Shown: piece after piece, positions 43,664 to 53,907 of the stretch | How positions within the stretch are numbered: position 1 is the stretch's first letter | Layout of the letters: each line of letters opens with the position of its first letter | Source: Virgibacillus sp. SK37 | GTDB taxonomy: Bacteria > Bacillota > Bacilli > Bacillales > Amphibacillaceae | DNA length: 64,000 bases | Direction: 5' to 3' | Assembly (NCBI RefSeq): GCF_000725285.1 | Contig: NZ_CP007161.1 | Location: forward strand, 3,448,213-3,512,212 | Translations under genes and position numbers: made by a program | The notes under the pieces: generated by a model | Databases searched by the model: none | The model's input: only the letters and a program-made list of their open reading frames with translations | Told to the model about the DNA's origin: nothing

Positions 43664-44090
43664 GTTCTAAAACTCCTTCCACCCAGTCATAAATTCTTTT
43701 TTCCTGATATCCCCGGGGAGACTGTTCAATTTTAAGCCCTGGCCATTTACTATTATAAAATTGAACCAGTTTATCTACTGCTTTACAAAACAATTCATCC
43801 CCGCCAAATTGTGTATCACCCGTACCAAAAACTGCAACATTCTCAGGCTTGTAGCCAATTTCCCATATAAAGTCTTTCACTTCTTCAGGCGTACTGCCCC
43901 TATCCCAGGTAAATGTTCCAATAAAGATAAAATCATAATGGGAGACATCTACAGGGGGATCTATACCCATAAGATGTGTATCTACATTAAAACCTTTATC
44001 ATAAAGTTGTTTCGCGATATGATCAGCAACTTCTTCCGTATTGCCACTATAGGTATGATACGCAATTAGCATCCTCAACTTTGACACCAC
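43641..44090 (-). CDS. Flavodoxin in the nrd operon (NrdI-like role)
   Basis: The 149-residue protein has the flavodoxin FMN-phosphate loop HTYSGNTEEVADHIAKQL at about residues 12-29. FIGTFTWDRGSTPEEVKDFI and AVFGTGDTQFGGDELFCKAVD follow, contacting the isoalloxazine ring. It lies exactly where NrdI stands in other nrd operons and overlaps nrdE by 16 bp and nrdF by 23 bp. It is longer than the typical NrdI of about 130 residues and looks like an ordinary short-chain flavodoxin. I infer that it activates or maintains the NrdF cofactor. The start is uncertain (GTG 44090 or 44087, or TTG 44078). Confidence 0.8.
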   Translation of the reverse strand: MVSKLRMLIAYHTYSGNTEEVADHIAKQLYDKGFNVDTHLMGIDPPVDVSHYDFIFIGTFTWDRGSTPEEVKDFIWEIGYKPENVAVFGTGDTQFGGDELFCKAVDKLVQFYNSKWPGLKIEQSPRGYQEKRIYDWVEGVLEHVRSYAF

Positions 44091-46309
44091 TCACATTCTT
44101 CGACATCATTTGATGTTGAACGTACGTAATAGGTTGTTTTTAATCCTTCCTGCCATGCCTGCAAGTGAAGATTTAGCAAAACAGAGGCTTTAATCGTATT
44201 TGGCACATAAAAGTTGAATGAAATACTTTGATCTACGTGCTTTTGTCTAGCCGCATTTTGTTTCACAGACCAACGTTGATCGACAATATATGCAGAACGG
44301 CGATAAATATCGTACGTACGATGATCTAATTCTGGTGCCGTAACAGGAATCTTGAAATCCTTCTTTTCTTCGTTGTAAAAAGCTTTAAATACAGGATCAA
44401 TACTAGCTGTAGAACCGGCAATCATCGCTGTTGTAGAGTTTGGTGCAACAGCCATTAAATAGCCATTACGCATTCCGTTCTGCTTTACTTCTTCTTTAAG
44501 TCCTGTCCATTTGTCACTCGTATACCCTTTATTGGTGAAGTATTCGCCCGTTTGCCACTTACTGCCTTCATATACAGGATAGGAACCCTTTTCTTTACTT
44601 AATTCCATACTGTTTTTAATGGTTAAATAAGCAATTTCCTCATACAACTCATCAGCGAAATTCACTGCTTCGTCTGTCTCCCATTTAATATTCTTCTTGG
44701 CAAGCAAATGATGCCAACCGAATGTACCTAAGCCGATAGCTCGGTATTTTTGGTTTGTTAATTGTGTTTGCTTAATTGGCAATGTATTTATATCTATTAC
44801 GTTATCCAACATACGTACTTGGATTTTTAACAAACGATCAAGCACACCGTCGGGAACAGCTTTTCCCAGATTAATTGAGCTTAAGTTACAAACAACGTAA
44901 TCACCAGATTTATATTTTTGCACAATCGTGTTTTCATTTTCTACAAATTCTTCTATAAATTGCGTTGGAGATTGATTTTGCGTAATTTCTGTGCATAAAT
45001 TCGAGCAATAAATAATTCCTTCGTGTTCATTACTGTTCTGACGATTCACTTCGTCACGATAAAACATGAATGGCGTGCCTGATTCAAGTTGTGATTTCAT
45101 TATCCTTTTCATAATAGAAATAGCTGGCACCTTTGTTCTGGAGAGATCTTCATTTTGAATACATGCTTCGTACTTCTCGCGCCATGTACCGCTGCCCTTT
45201 TCTTCATCATAGAAATCTTCCAAGGAGAAACCCATAACCTGTCGTACTTCATGTGGGTCAAACAGATACCAATCGCCCCGCTTGTCCACTTGTTCCATAA
45301 AGTAATCAGGCAAGCAAACCCCTGTAAAAATATCATGGGCGCGCATTCTGTCATCTCCATTATTTAGCTTCAGATCAAGAAATGCTTCAATATCTTTATG
45401 CCATGCATCTAAATAAATGGCAATGGCCCCTTTACGAGTGCCCAACTGATCCACGTTAACAGCTGTATTATTCAGCTGCTTAATCCAAGGGACGACACCA
45501 CTGGACATACCTTTAAATCCTTTAATTGCACTACCGCGGCTACGGATTTTACCCATGTATACACCAATTCCTCCGCCATTTTTCGACAGTTTGGCAATAT
45601 CTGTATTACTGTCATAAATAGATTGAAGACTATCGTCGACTGTATCGATAAAACAACTGGATAACTGACCATGCGTTTTTCCGGCATTCGTTAACGTTGG
45701 GGTAGCCACTGTCATATAAAGGTTGCTAAGTGCCCAATATGCTTCCTGGACAAGTTGTGCACGTTGCGCCTTATCCTCATCCTGCATTAAATACATAGCA
45801 ATTATCATCCAACGTTCCTGAGGTAACTCCATTACATTCTTATTGTGATCTGTGGCAAGATAGCGACTTGCTATGGTATGTATTCCTAAATAGTTAAACA
45901 GCAAATCTCTTTGTGGATCAAGCTGCTTTTCAAAAGCCTCAATTTCTTCTTCATTATATTTATTTAATAGGTTAGTAGCATAAATTCCTTGCTCCGTTAG
46001 CGTACTAATTAATTTATAAAAATTGCCATAACGTAGATGCACATCAAAGTCCCGGTTTTTGGCAGCTTGACGATATAGCTCCTCAAGAAAAATTCTGCTG
46101 GCAAGAAACGTCCATTCAGGTGCAGATTCGTCAATATTTTCTAAAGCATTCTTAACTAAAATATCGGTTATTTTTTCCAAAGAAGTATCTTCTTGAATTG
46201 CTCTCAATGATTTTTCAATATACTTTTCCGTATTTATGGGTAATTCTTTTGCTGCCCGGTTAATCCATTCCATTACCTTTTCTTCGTAATCCAAATTCTT
46301 TGTTATCAT
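44075..46309 (-). CDS. nrdE: Class Ib ribonucleotide reductase large subunit
   Basis: The protein is 744 residues from ATG 46309, six bases after GAGGAGG (a TTG at 46324 is part of that site). Catalytic features include GQLSSCFIDTVDDS, GGGIGVYMGKIRS, NLCTEI with the thiyl-radical Cys, and the C-terminal redox pair CEWCQS. The lack of a long N-terminal ATP-cone fits class Ib. It reduces NDPs to dNDPs with NrdF. Expression appears controlled by two NrdR boxes and a B12 riboswitch with its own terminator in the 456-bp leader (46310-46765). Confidence 0.95.
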   Translation of the reverse strand: MITKNLDYEEKVMEWINRAAKELPINTEKYIEKSLRAIQEDTSLEKITDILVKNALENIDESAPEWTFLASRIFLEELYRQAAKNRDFDVHLRYGNFYKLISTLTEQGIYATNLLNKYNEEEIEAFEKQLDPQRDLLFNYLGIHTIASRYLATDHNKNVMELPQERWMIIAMYLMQDEDKAQRAQLVQEAYWALSNLYMTVATPTLTNAGKTHGQLSSCFIDTVDDSLQSIYDSNTDIAKLSKNGGGIGVYMGKIRSRGSAIKGFKGMSSGVVPWIKQLNNTAVNVDQLGTRKGAIAIYLDAWHKDIEAFLDLKLNNGDDRMRAHDIFTGVCLPDYFMEQVDKRGDWYLFDPHEVRQVMGFSLEDFYDEEKGSGTWREKYEACIQNEDLSRTKVPAISIMKRIMKSQLESGTPFMFYRDEVNRQNSNEHEGIIYCSNLCTEITQNQSPTQFIEEFVENENTIVQKYKSGDYVVCNLSSINLGKAVPDGVLDRLLKIQVRMLDNVIDINTLPIKQTQLTNQKYRAIGLGTFGWHHLLAKKNIKWETDEAVNFADELYEEIAYLTIKNSMELSKEKGSYPVYEGSKWQTGEYFTNKGYTSDKWTGLKEEVKQNGMRNGYLMAVAPNSTTAMIAGSTASIDPVFKAFYNEEKKDFKIPVTAPELDHRTYDIYRRSAYIVDQRWSVKQNAARQKHVDQSISFNFYVPNTIKASVLLNLHLQAWQEGLKTTYYVRSTSNDVEECEWCQS

Positions 46310-46365
46310 GTGAAACCTCCTCAAAAAAATAATACCGATATACTGTCACCTTAACCTTTAGTGCA

Positions 46366-46400
46366 ATAAAAAAACCGTTCTCCTCATATTAGGAACGGTC
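46366..46400 (-). terminator. Riboswitch expression-platform terminator of nrdE
   Basis: On the minus strand, ACCGTTC (46399-46393) pairs with GAACGGT (46380-46374), with partial pairing inside, and TTTTTTTATT follows. It lies between the cobalamin aptamer and the nrdE start, so it is the probable switch point for transcription attenuation. Confidence 0.8.
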
Positions 46401-46476
46401 AAAACGACAGAACAGTGCTACTTAAACTAGCATCCATCGTTTCACCTTCTCTAATCCCGGAGAATGGAAACTACAA

Positions 46477-46643
46477 GTTATGGCAGGTATCCTGACTTTT
46501 GGTCTTTCTACTAGAGTCCTTCCCATTTGCTCAATAGACATCTCAAACAGTGGAATCATCTCGTTCGTCACAATTACAGTTGCGGGTACAGTTCCAGAAT
46601 TTCACTGGATTCCCTTTTAAACACGAATGGTGTAACCATAACC
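46477..46643 (-). promoter_or_regulatory. Cobalamin (AdoCbl) riboswitch aptamer
   Basis: The minus strand shows the conserved cobalamin aptamer landmarks in order. P1 is closed by GTTATGG (46642-46636) and CCATAAC (46483-46477). AAAAGGGAATCCAGTGAAATT follows, then CTGTACCCGCAACTGTAA (core at 46587-46577), a CCACTG element, GGGAAGGACT, and the 3' B12 box AGTCAGGATACCTGCC (46497-46482). With the terminator at 46366-46400 this should switch off nrdE-nrdF when B12 is abundant. Confidence 0.92.
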
Positions 46644-46646
46644 AAA

Positions 46647-46694
46647 ACACTATATATAGTGTTAATATTATATTTAGTTATCGATATATTGTAT
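46647..46694 (-). promoter_or_regulatory. Two NrdR boxes over the nrd promoter
   Basis: ACACTATATATAGTGT (46647-46662) is a perfect 16-bp palindrome matching the NrdR box. A weaker box, TATCGATATATTGTAT (46679-46694), begins exactly 32 bases away, the usual spacing of paired NrdR sites. A TATAAT on the minus strand lies between them at about 46671-46666, placing transcription start inside the first box and just before the riboswitch. Confidence 0.85.
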
Positions 46695-46765
46695 CTATAG
46701 ACTATCATAGGTAATGAAGTTTATCAAGAAAAATGTAGATAAATATATACTCAAAAATAAAGAAT

Positions 46766-47671
46766 TTAATATTGAAAGCTTTCTAGTCTGCTAAAGAATT
46801 GTTTTATAAATTCATAGAATAATTTTTCCGTTGGCAGCAGTTGTCGTTCTGCGGGGATAACTACACCCACTGTACGAGTTACATCTGGTTCCTTAATGGG
46901 AATTTTCACTGTAGAACGTGGTAAATGATCAACAAGCGTAATTTCAGGAACCAACGATACACCAAGCCCAGCAGAAACCAGTCCCTTAATGGCATCAATA
47001 TCCTTTCCCTCAAAAGAAACTTTAGGTGAAAATCCAAGCTGTCTGCAAGCCTTTATGATAATATCGTGTAATACAAAGCCTTCTGGAAAAAGAACAAAGG
47101 AATCGTCCCTTAATTGATTAAGATGTAATGCCTTTTCCTGGGCAAGTCTATGTTGTTCTGGTAATAATGCAACAATTTTCTCTGTAAATAGAATAGAGTG
47201 CTTTAATCTTTTTTCATTAAGTGGAACAGGTCCAAGCAACGCTATATTACTTTCACCTCTAATTACAGCATTCTTTAAATCATAATATGAACCTTGATTC
47301 AATTCAAATTTTACATTTGGGTATTGATTTCGAAAAGCTGAAATAGCAGTAGGTAGAATATAAGCCGCCAAGCTGCTCGGAAAACCGATATGAATGGTAC
47401 CCCTTTGAGGGTCTGTATATTCTTCTACTACTTGTACCCCATCATCTATTACGTTCAATGCTTGCTCCATATGATCAAGAAAAACCCTGCCAATAGGGGT
47501 CAATCTTACATTCCTGCCTTCCCTGATAAAAAGATTAACACCAAGTTCTTCTTCAAGATTAAATATTTGTCTACTTACTGCAGACTGGGCAACATGTAGC
47601 GCATCAGCAGCCTCTGTAACATGCTCGCGTTTGGCAACTTCAATGAAATATTTTAATTGTCGTAGTTCCAA
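46766..47671 (-). CDS. LysR family regulator, probable control of gdhA
   Basis: The 301-residue protein has the LysR helix-turn-helix at residues 1-60 (MELRQLKYFIEVAKREHVTEAADALHVAQSAVSRQIFNLEEELGVNLF) and a periplasmic-binding-like effector domain (about residues 90-295). HTH and effector motifs (GTIHIGFPSSLAAYILPTAISAFRNQYP) resemble GltC, the regulator of glutamate synthesis in Bacillus. It is divergent from a glutamate dehydrogenase gene 158 bases away, so control of that gene, with 2-oxoglutarate or glutamate as effector, is a reasonable inference. Confidence 0.88.
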   Translation of the reverse strand: MELRQLKYFIEVAKREHVTEAADALHVAQSAVSRQIFNLEEELGVNLFIREGRNVRLTPIGRVFLDHMEQALNVIDDGVQVVEEYTDPQRGTIHIGFPSSLAAYILPTAISAFRNQYPNVKFELNQGSYYDLKNAVIRGESNIALLGPVPLNEKRLKHSILFTEKIVALLPEQHRLAQEKALHLNQLRDDSFVLFPEGFVLHDIIIKACRQLGFSPKVSFEGKDIDAIKGLVSAGLGVSLVPEITLVDHLPRSTVKIPIKEPDVTRTVGVVIPAERQLLPTEKLFYEFIKQFFSRLESFQY

Positions 47672-47729
47672 ATTTAACCGCCACCTTTTATTAATCTCAT
47701 TATAGCATTAATTATATCTAATTTTCATA

Positions 47730-47758
47730 TTGTTAAGATGAATTAATTCAGGTAAAAT
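47730..47758 (+). promoter_or_regulatory. gdhA promoter
   Basis: TTGTTA (47730-47735) and TAAAAT (47753-47758) are 17 bases apart. The spacer contains a perfect palindrome TGAATTAATTCA (47739-47750), a possible operator for the divergent LysR protein or another regulator. Confidence 0.6.
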
Positions 47759-47763
47759 AATAA

Positions 47764-49224
<1,461 letters not shown>

Positions 49225-49234
49225 ATTAGTTTAA

Positions 49235-49265
49235 AAAAGTGCTTACCCGAGTGGTAAGCACTTTT
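49235..49265. terminator. Bidirectional terminator between gdhA and the ABC operon
   Basis: AAAAGTGCTTACC (49235-49247) pairs perfectly with GGTAAGCACTTTT (49253-49265), with a 5-base loop. T-rich sequence follows on both strands. Confidence 0.85.
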
Positions 49266-49341
49266 ATTATGGAATATAACTAAGTCCGATAAATCTGCTT
49301 TAAAATATATGTTAATATTTTTCCACGACTTATAATAGCCA

Positions 49342-50136
49342 TTAACCCAGAACCGCTCGATCACTTTCGAATTGCTCACCTCTTATACGCTGGAACTCGC
49401 GTAATAAATCTTCCACCCTTAAACCACGCTTCGCCTTTCCGCTTACTTCAAAAATAATTTGACCTTTATCCATCATTACCAAACGATTACCTAAATCCAA
49501 GGCTTGCTGCATATTATGTGTAACCATCAGCGTAGTAAGTCCTGAATTGGCGACAACCTCTTTTGTAAGCTCTGTTATTAACGCTGCACGTGAGGGATCT
49601 AAAGCAGCTGTATGTTCATCTAACAACAAAATATCCGGGTCAGTAAAAGTGGTCATTAAAAGAGATAATGCCTGCCTTTCTCCACCTGATAAAAAACCTA
49701 CTTTCGCATTCAATCTGTTTTCCAGACCAAGGTTCAGTGTCTTTAATTGGTCTCTGAACATCTCTTTCCTTTTTTTAGTTACACCAAATACAAGCTTTCT
49801 TTTTTTATTACGCGCATAGGCCATTGCCAAATTTTCTTCAATTGTCATCGAGGGGGCTGTACCTGCCATTGGATCTTGAAATACACGTCCGATAAAGGCC
49901 GAACGTTTGTATTCCGGTAAATGGACAACCTGTCGTCCATTGATTAACACATCTCCAACATCAGGGTATAGATTACCGGAGATAGTATTCATCAAGGTTG
50001 ATTTTCCTGCCCCATTGCTTCCAATTATAGTAACAAAATCTCCCTTTTTAAGATTGAGGTTTATATCTGTCAATGCCTTCTTCTCGTCTGGAGTACCTTC
50101 ATTGAAGGTAATGGAAATATCTTTTAAATCCAACAT
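49342..50136 (-). CDS. ABC transporter ATPase of an ABC_sub_bind-type importer
   Basis: The 264-residue ATPase has Walker A GSNGAGKS at residues 39-46, Q-loop VFQDPMAGTAPSMT, signature LSGGERQALSLLM and Walker B DILLLDEHTAALDPS. In the last motif a His replaces the residue after Glu seen in most ABC proteins (DEHTAALD), which is usual in this branch. It is the third gene of the three-gene system below a permease and a binding lipoprotein. Proteins of this set (PF04392 family) take up tryptophan, tyrosine or related compounds in Firmicutes; the ligand here is unproven. Confidence 0.9.
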   Translation of the reverse strand: MLDLKDISITFNEGTPDEKKALTDINLNLKKGDFVTIIGSNGAGKSTLMNTISGNLYPDVGDVLINGRQVVHLPEYKRSAFIGRVFQDPMAGTAPSMTIEENLAMAYARNKKRKLVFGVTKKRKEMFRDQLKTLNLGLENRLNAKVGFLSGGERQALSLLMTTFTDPDILLLDEHTAALDPSRAALITELTKEVVANSGLTTLMVTHNMQQALDLGNRLVMMDKGQIIFEVSGKAKRGLRVEDLLREFQRIRGEQFESDRAVLG

Positions 50137-50138
50137 AG

Positions 50139-51122
50139 TTACGCCCCCTTTGCATGTTGATGAAGTTGTGCTCGTTTCTGTAAACGACGCTGCTTTTCTT
50201 TTCGCGCGTGTACTATTTTAGGTGTAATTAATGCTGCTATTACTATAAGAGCAGTCATTAGCTTCATATCTCCTGTTTCTACAAAGTCAAAACGCAGAGC
50301 AACTGTAACGATCATACGATATATAATAGCTCCTCCGATTACCGCAATAGTCGCTCTGGCAACGGTTTTGGTGCCAAATAATGCTTCACCAATAATTACG
50401 GAGGCGAGCCCTATTACAATCATACCTATCCCCATTCCAACATCTGCAAAGCCTCCAAGTTGAGCAATTAAAGCACCAGCAAGAGCTACCAATCCATTGG
50501 AAATTCCTACACCAATGATTGTCAGATTATCTGTATTTGCTGATAAGCTGCGAATCATACGTTTGTTGTCACCAATCGCTCTTAGTGCTAAACCAATTTC
50601 TGTCTTAAGGTAAAAATCAGTTACTAATTTTATAGTGATTGTAATTACTAGCATAACGAGTAAAAAGGCCCACGTGCTTGGCAATCGATCCGCACCCATC
50701 GCTGTTAATAAACCATTTAAGGCCTGATCAACACCGGTATTACCCCAAATCGTTTGCAGTTGGGTGAAAATGGTTGTTTCATTTAATAGCGATAGAGTAG
50801 GCGTATCCATGATCCTTAAATTAATGGAATAGAGTGCAGTCATCATGAGAATCCCTGCAAGCAGGGCGTTAATTTTACCCTTTGTATGCAATAAACCGGT
50901 AATACATCCTGCAAGAAAACCTGCTCCAATTGCAAATATAGTAGCTATAACCGGTGGGACTCCGTTAATAATTGAGATTGCTGCGACGGCACCTCCGGTA
51001 ACGAAACTGCCATCTACAGTTAAATCCGGGAAATCTAAAATACGAAAGGTTAAATAAACTCCCAATGCCATTATTGCATAAATGATTCCTGATTCTACTG
51101 CACCAAACATAGCTATTAGCAT
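50139..51122 (-). CDS. ABC transporter permease of an ABC_sub_bind-type importer
   Basis: The protein is 327 residues from ATG 51122, which has AGGGG seven bases upstream (the open frame runs 15 codons further without a site). It has eight or more TM segments and the branched-chain-like permease motif LTFRILDFPDLTVDGSFVTGGAVAA. EIGLALRAIGDNKRMIRSLSANTDNLTIIGVGISNGLVALAGALIAQ contains the conserved EAA-equivalent loop. It would form the channel with the ATPase encoded two bases downstream. A hairpin at 51172-51193 separates it from the binding-protein gene. Confidence 0.9.
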   Translation of the reverse strand: MLIAMFGAVESGIIYAIMALGVYLTFRILDFPDLTVDGSFVTGGAVAAISIINGVPPVIATIFAIGAGFLAGCITGLLHTKGKINALLAGILMMTALYSINLRIMDTPTLSLLNETTIFTQLQTIWGNTGVDQALNGLLTAMGADRLPSTWAFLLVMLVITITIKLVTDFYLKTEIGLALRAIGDNKRMIRSLSANTDNLTIIGVGISNGLVALAGALIAQLGGFADVGMGIGMIVIGLASVIIGEALFGTKTVARATIAVIGGAIIYRMIVTVALRFDFVETGDMKLMTALIVIAALITPKIVHARKEKQRRLQKRAQLHQHAKGA

Positions 51123-51171
51123 CGTATATCCCCTTCCTTCCGTATTTGATATGTGTATTTGGTGCAAGGAA

Positions 51172-51193
51172 GAGCCAGGTTGTCTCCTGGCTC
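51172..51193 (-). terminator. Hairpin between binding protein and permease genes
   Basis: GAGCCAGG and CCTGGCTC form a perfect 8-bp stem with a 6-base loop, followed on the minus strand by TTCCTT. It is probably a partial terminator that favours binding-protein expression. Confidence 0.5.
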
Positions 51194-51209
51194 TGTTATG
51201 GTTATTATC

Positions 51210-52220
51210 CTACTCATTTTCAACAAATTGGGCTGTGTTATCCCATTCGTCATTCCATTCTACGTTTTGTTCTTCTGCTGCTTGTTTATTAATAAACAGT
51301 TGTATTTCAGGCGGATATTCAACAGGGAAATCGCTTGGTTTCTTTTCACCCTGCAAAATTTGTGCCGCCATTTCACCTGTCCGGTAACCTATTGTATGAT
51401 AGTCAATACCAAAAGTGACAAAGCCACCTTTTGCTAAGGAATCCGGTTCACCAACAATAAGTGGGATATCCTGTTCATTTGCAACTCCTACCACACTGTC
51501 CAATGCAGATACTACTGTATTATCAGTAATGATATAAAATACATCAATGTCACTAACAAGTGAATTAGCGGCCTGTTGAACCTCAGCAGAATTTGCTACA
51601 GTACGCTCTTCTATTTTTAGATCTGTACCCTCTGCTGCTTTACGAACAGCCTCGATTTGGGTAACAGAATTCTGTTCTCCAGCATTATATAACATTCCTA
51701 TTGTTGCACCAGCGAAGTTTTTATTTAAAAATTCGATTGTTTGATCAATTTGTTCTGGGTGCAGATCAACAACCCCCGTAATATTCTCCCCAGGCTCATC
51801 CATGGAAGAAACCAATCCTGCATCGACTGCATCGGTTACCGAGGTAAATACAATTGGGATATCTTTCGTTGCTTGCAATGCTCCTAAGGCACTTGGTGTG
51901 GAATTTGCAAAGATAAGATCAACCTGATCAGCAACAAAATTATCTGAAATTGGTTTCACATTATTTTGGTCACCTTGCGCACTTTGAAAATCATATTCAA
52001 CATCCAATCCAGCTTCCCTTAAAGCAGCCTGAAACCCTTCGTATGCTGCGTCCAGTGATGGATGCTCTACGATTTGGCTGGCTCCTATTGTGTATGTTTC
52101 TTTCTTTGCTGCATCTTCACTTTTTTCTTTATCTCCTTCCGAGCCAGCAGCATTATTTGATCCACAAGCTGATAATAGTACCATTGCAATTAACATTGCT
52201 AAACCAATTACTTTCTTCAA
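51210..52220 (-). CDS. ABC substrate-binding lipoprotein, ABC_sub_bind family
   Basis: The 336-residue protein has a lipoprotein signal (MKKVIGLAMLIAMVLLSAC; Cys19) and the family pattern IVEHPSLDAAYEGFQAALREAGLDVEYDFQSAQGDQNNVKPISDNFV, then IFANSTPSALGALQATKDIPIVFTSVTDAVDAGLV and the C-terminal FGIDYHTIGYRTGEMAAQIL. It binds a ligand outside the cell and hands it to the permease. It is first in the three-gene operon. Known members of PF04392 bind aromatic amino acids or other small molecules. The start has GGGGG upstream. Confidence 0.92.
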   Translation of the reverse strand: MKKVIGLAMLIAMVLLSACGSNNAAGSEGDKEKSEDAAKKETYTIGASQIVEHPSLDAAYEGFQAALREAGLDVEYDFQSAQGDQNNVKPISDNFVADQVDLIFANSTPSALGALQATKDIPIVFTSVTDAVDAGLVSSMDEPGENITGVVDLHPEQIDQTIEFLNKNFAGATIGMLYNAGEQNSVTQIEAVRKAAEGTDLKIEERTVANSAEVQQAANSLVSDIDVFYIITDNTVVSALDSVVGVANEQDIPLIVGEPDSLAKGGFVTFGIDYHTIGYRTGEMAAQILQGEKKPSDFPVEYPPEIQLFINKQAAEEQNVEWNDEWDNTAQFVENE

Positions 52221-52385
52221 TTTGCTTTCCCCCTGTTATGTGCTAAAGTATTGAAAATGTTAAGCGTGATTATATCATATATTTATCAAAATTAATATAG
52301 TTTTCTAAAAAATCTTGAAAAATAATAAAAGCTATTGATGGCGGTAAGTGAGTAGAAATAAGTAGTGAGGAAATTATAGTGCATC

Positions 52386-52420
52386 ATAAAAAGAAGAGGC
52401 CACAAAACGGCCTCTTCTTT
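52386..52420 (-). terminator. Terminator of the carnitine degradation operon
   Basis: AAAGAAGAGGCC (52390-52401) pairs perfectly with GGCCTCTTCTTT (52409-52420). On the minus strand TTTATGATG follows, extending a T-run from the stem. Confidence 0.75.
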
Positions 52421-52429
52421 TGCTAGTGC

Positions 52430-52906
52430 TTATTTTTTTCGTTTAATACCAATAACTCTTCCTACTTCTTTCGGATTTTCGTCAGGTGTATGATTTACCG
52501 CAAGTTCTTCCACCTGCTTAAACACATCTTCAGGGAATGGGGAAGCCTTTCCTGTTGTCTGGTCAATGCCCATCAACATTTGTTCTGAAGTAGCAGCACG
52601 TTTACCGTCAGCTCCGTATAATTCAAAAAACACATGGACACGCTTTGCATCATAATCAATTATTTTCAGATGTACCTCTAGCTGTTCATTCAAGCTCATT
52701 TCTGCTAAATAACATACATGTGTTTCCATGGTGAAAATCGTATAATTATTCTCTTTGCGAAACGTATCATCGATCCCAACTAATTTCATGAACCGGTCTA
52801 CGCCCCAACTGAACACACGTACATACTCCGCATCGTTCATATGACCATTGTAATCAATCCATTCCTCACGAACCTTATCTTCAAGGATTACTTTAGACTT
52901 TGTCAT
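52430..52906 (-). CDS. cdhB: Hotdog-fold acyl-CoA thioesterase, probable betainyl-CoA thioesterase
   Basis: The 158-residue protein has a hotdog thioesterase pattern with the catalytic-type strand VREEWIDYNGHMNDAEYVRVFSWGVDRFM (an aromatic-DYNGHMN motif with Asn/His/Asp), then TMETHVCYLAEM and VHVFFELYGADGKRAATSEQMLM. The gene is the last of three tightly spaced genes after a carnitine dehydrogenase and a BKACE enzyme. In Pseudomonas the corresponding gene, cdhB, encodes a betainyl-CoA thioesterase that frees glycine betaine. The assignment rests on gene order more than on this protein alone. Confidence 0.75.
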   Translation of the reverse strand: MTKSKVILEDKVREEWIDYNGHMNDAEYVRVFSWGVDRFMKLVGIDDTFRKENNYTIFTMETHVCYLAEMSLNEQLEVHLKIIDYDAKRVHVFFELYGADGKRAATSEQMLMGIDQTTGKASPFPEDVFKQVEELAVNHTPDENPKEVGRVIGIKRKK

Positions 52907-52921
52907 TTGATCGTCCCCAAT

Positions 52922-53902
52922 CTATAGCTTTCCATTCATTGTAGCTGCCGGCCAGTACTTTTCCAAGAGTTCTTGTAATTCGACTAAGAATTCATCTCTG
53001 CGTTCTTCCAGTTGTTCCATAGAAACACCTTCTGTTTGGTTTTCACAGCCGGTAATAACCTTCTCAGCGAGTTCATCGGTAAGTTCAGGTGCTTCTAATT
53101 TTGTCCACGGAAGCTTAAGTGCAGGACCAAATTGTTCCAAGAGATGGCGCATTCCTTGCTTGCCACCACCCATATGCAAGGTTAGGAATGGGCCCATTAA
53201 TGCCCATCTCAAGCCAGGTCCGTATACAATAGAGGCATCCACTTCTTCTGTAGTAGCTACGCCATCATTTACAATGTGTAACGCTTCTCTCCAAATTGCT
53301 TCCATCAAACGGTCTGCAATATGTCCTTCAATTTCTTGTTGAACAATAAGCGGCTTCATTTTCATCGACGCATAAAACTCTCTTGCCTTATTAAGGTTAA
53401 TATCAGATGTCTTTTTTCCACCTACAAGTTCAACTAAAGGCATCAAATATACTGGGTTAAAAGGGTGTGCTACCATGACACGTTCCGGATGGTTTGCACA
53501 ATCCGCCTGTAAAGTACTTGGCAAAATCCCTGAAGTACTTGAACCAATAATCGTTGCTTCTGGAGCATGTTTATCAATCTCTGCAATGACCTTTCGCTTT
53601 AATTCTTCACGTTCAGGTACATTTTCCTGTATGAAATCAGCTTCAGAAACAGCTTTCGTTAAGTCTGGCTCAAAAAATAAATTGTTCTTGGAAGCACCCT
53701 CAGCCAACCCCATTTTTTCCATATATGGCCATGCATGAGCAACAGCTTCTCGTGTGCGTTGCTCAGCACTTGGATCAGGGTCACTTGCTGTAACTGTAAA
53801 ACCGTTTGCCAAGAACCTTGTAATCCATCCGTTACCAATTACACCAGTACCGACAACTGTAATATGTTTTATTTGCTGTTTGTTCAAATTCTCTGCTGAC
53901 AT
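52922..53902 (-). CDS. cdhA: L-carnitine dehydrogenase / 3-hydroxyacyl-CoA dehydrogenase family
   Basis: The 326-residue enzyme has the NAD-binding loop VVGTGVIGNG (GxGxxG at residues 18-23) and the 3HCDH pattern IGSSTSGILPSTLQADCANHPERVMVAHPFNPVYLMPLVELV with catalytic His. The N-terminal domain is followed by a C-terminal helical domain (GHIADRLMEAIWREALHIVNDGVATTEEVDASI). L-carnitine dehydrogenases are this size and type and oxidise carnitine to 3-dehydrocarnitine with NAD+. The BKACE gene ends five bases upstream and the thioesterase gene starts 15 bases downstream, which supports carnitine over a plain hydroxyacyl-CoA substrate. Confidence 0.85.
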   Translation of the reverse strand: MSAENLNKQQIKHITVVGTGVIGNGWITRFLANGFTVTASDPDPSAEQRTREAVAHAWPYMEKMGLAEGASKNNLFFEPDLTKAVSEADFIQENVPEREELKRKVIAEIDKHAPEATIIGSSTSGILPSTLQADCANHPERVMVAHPFNPVYLMPLVELVGGKKTSDINLNKAREFYASMKMKPLIVQQEIEGHIADRLMEAIWREALHIVNDGVATTEEVDASIVYGPGLRWALMGPFLTLHMGGGKQGMRHLLEQFGPALKLPWTKLEAPELTDELAEKVITGCENQTEGVSMEQLEERRDEFLVELQELLEKYWPAATMNGKL

Positions 53903-53907
53903 TCTAC

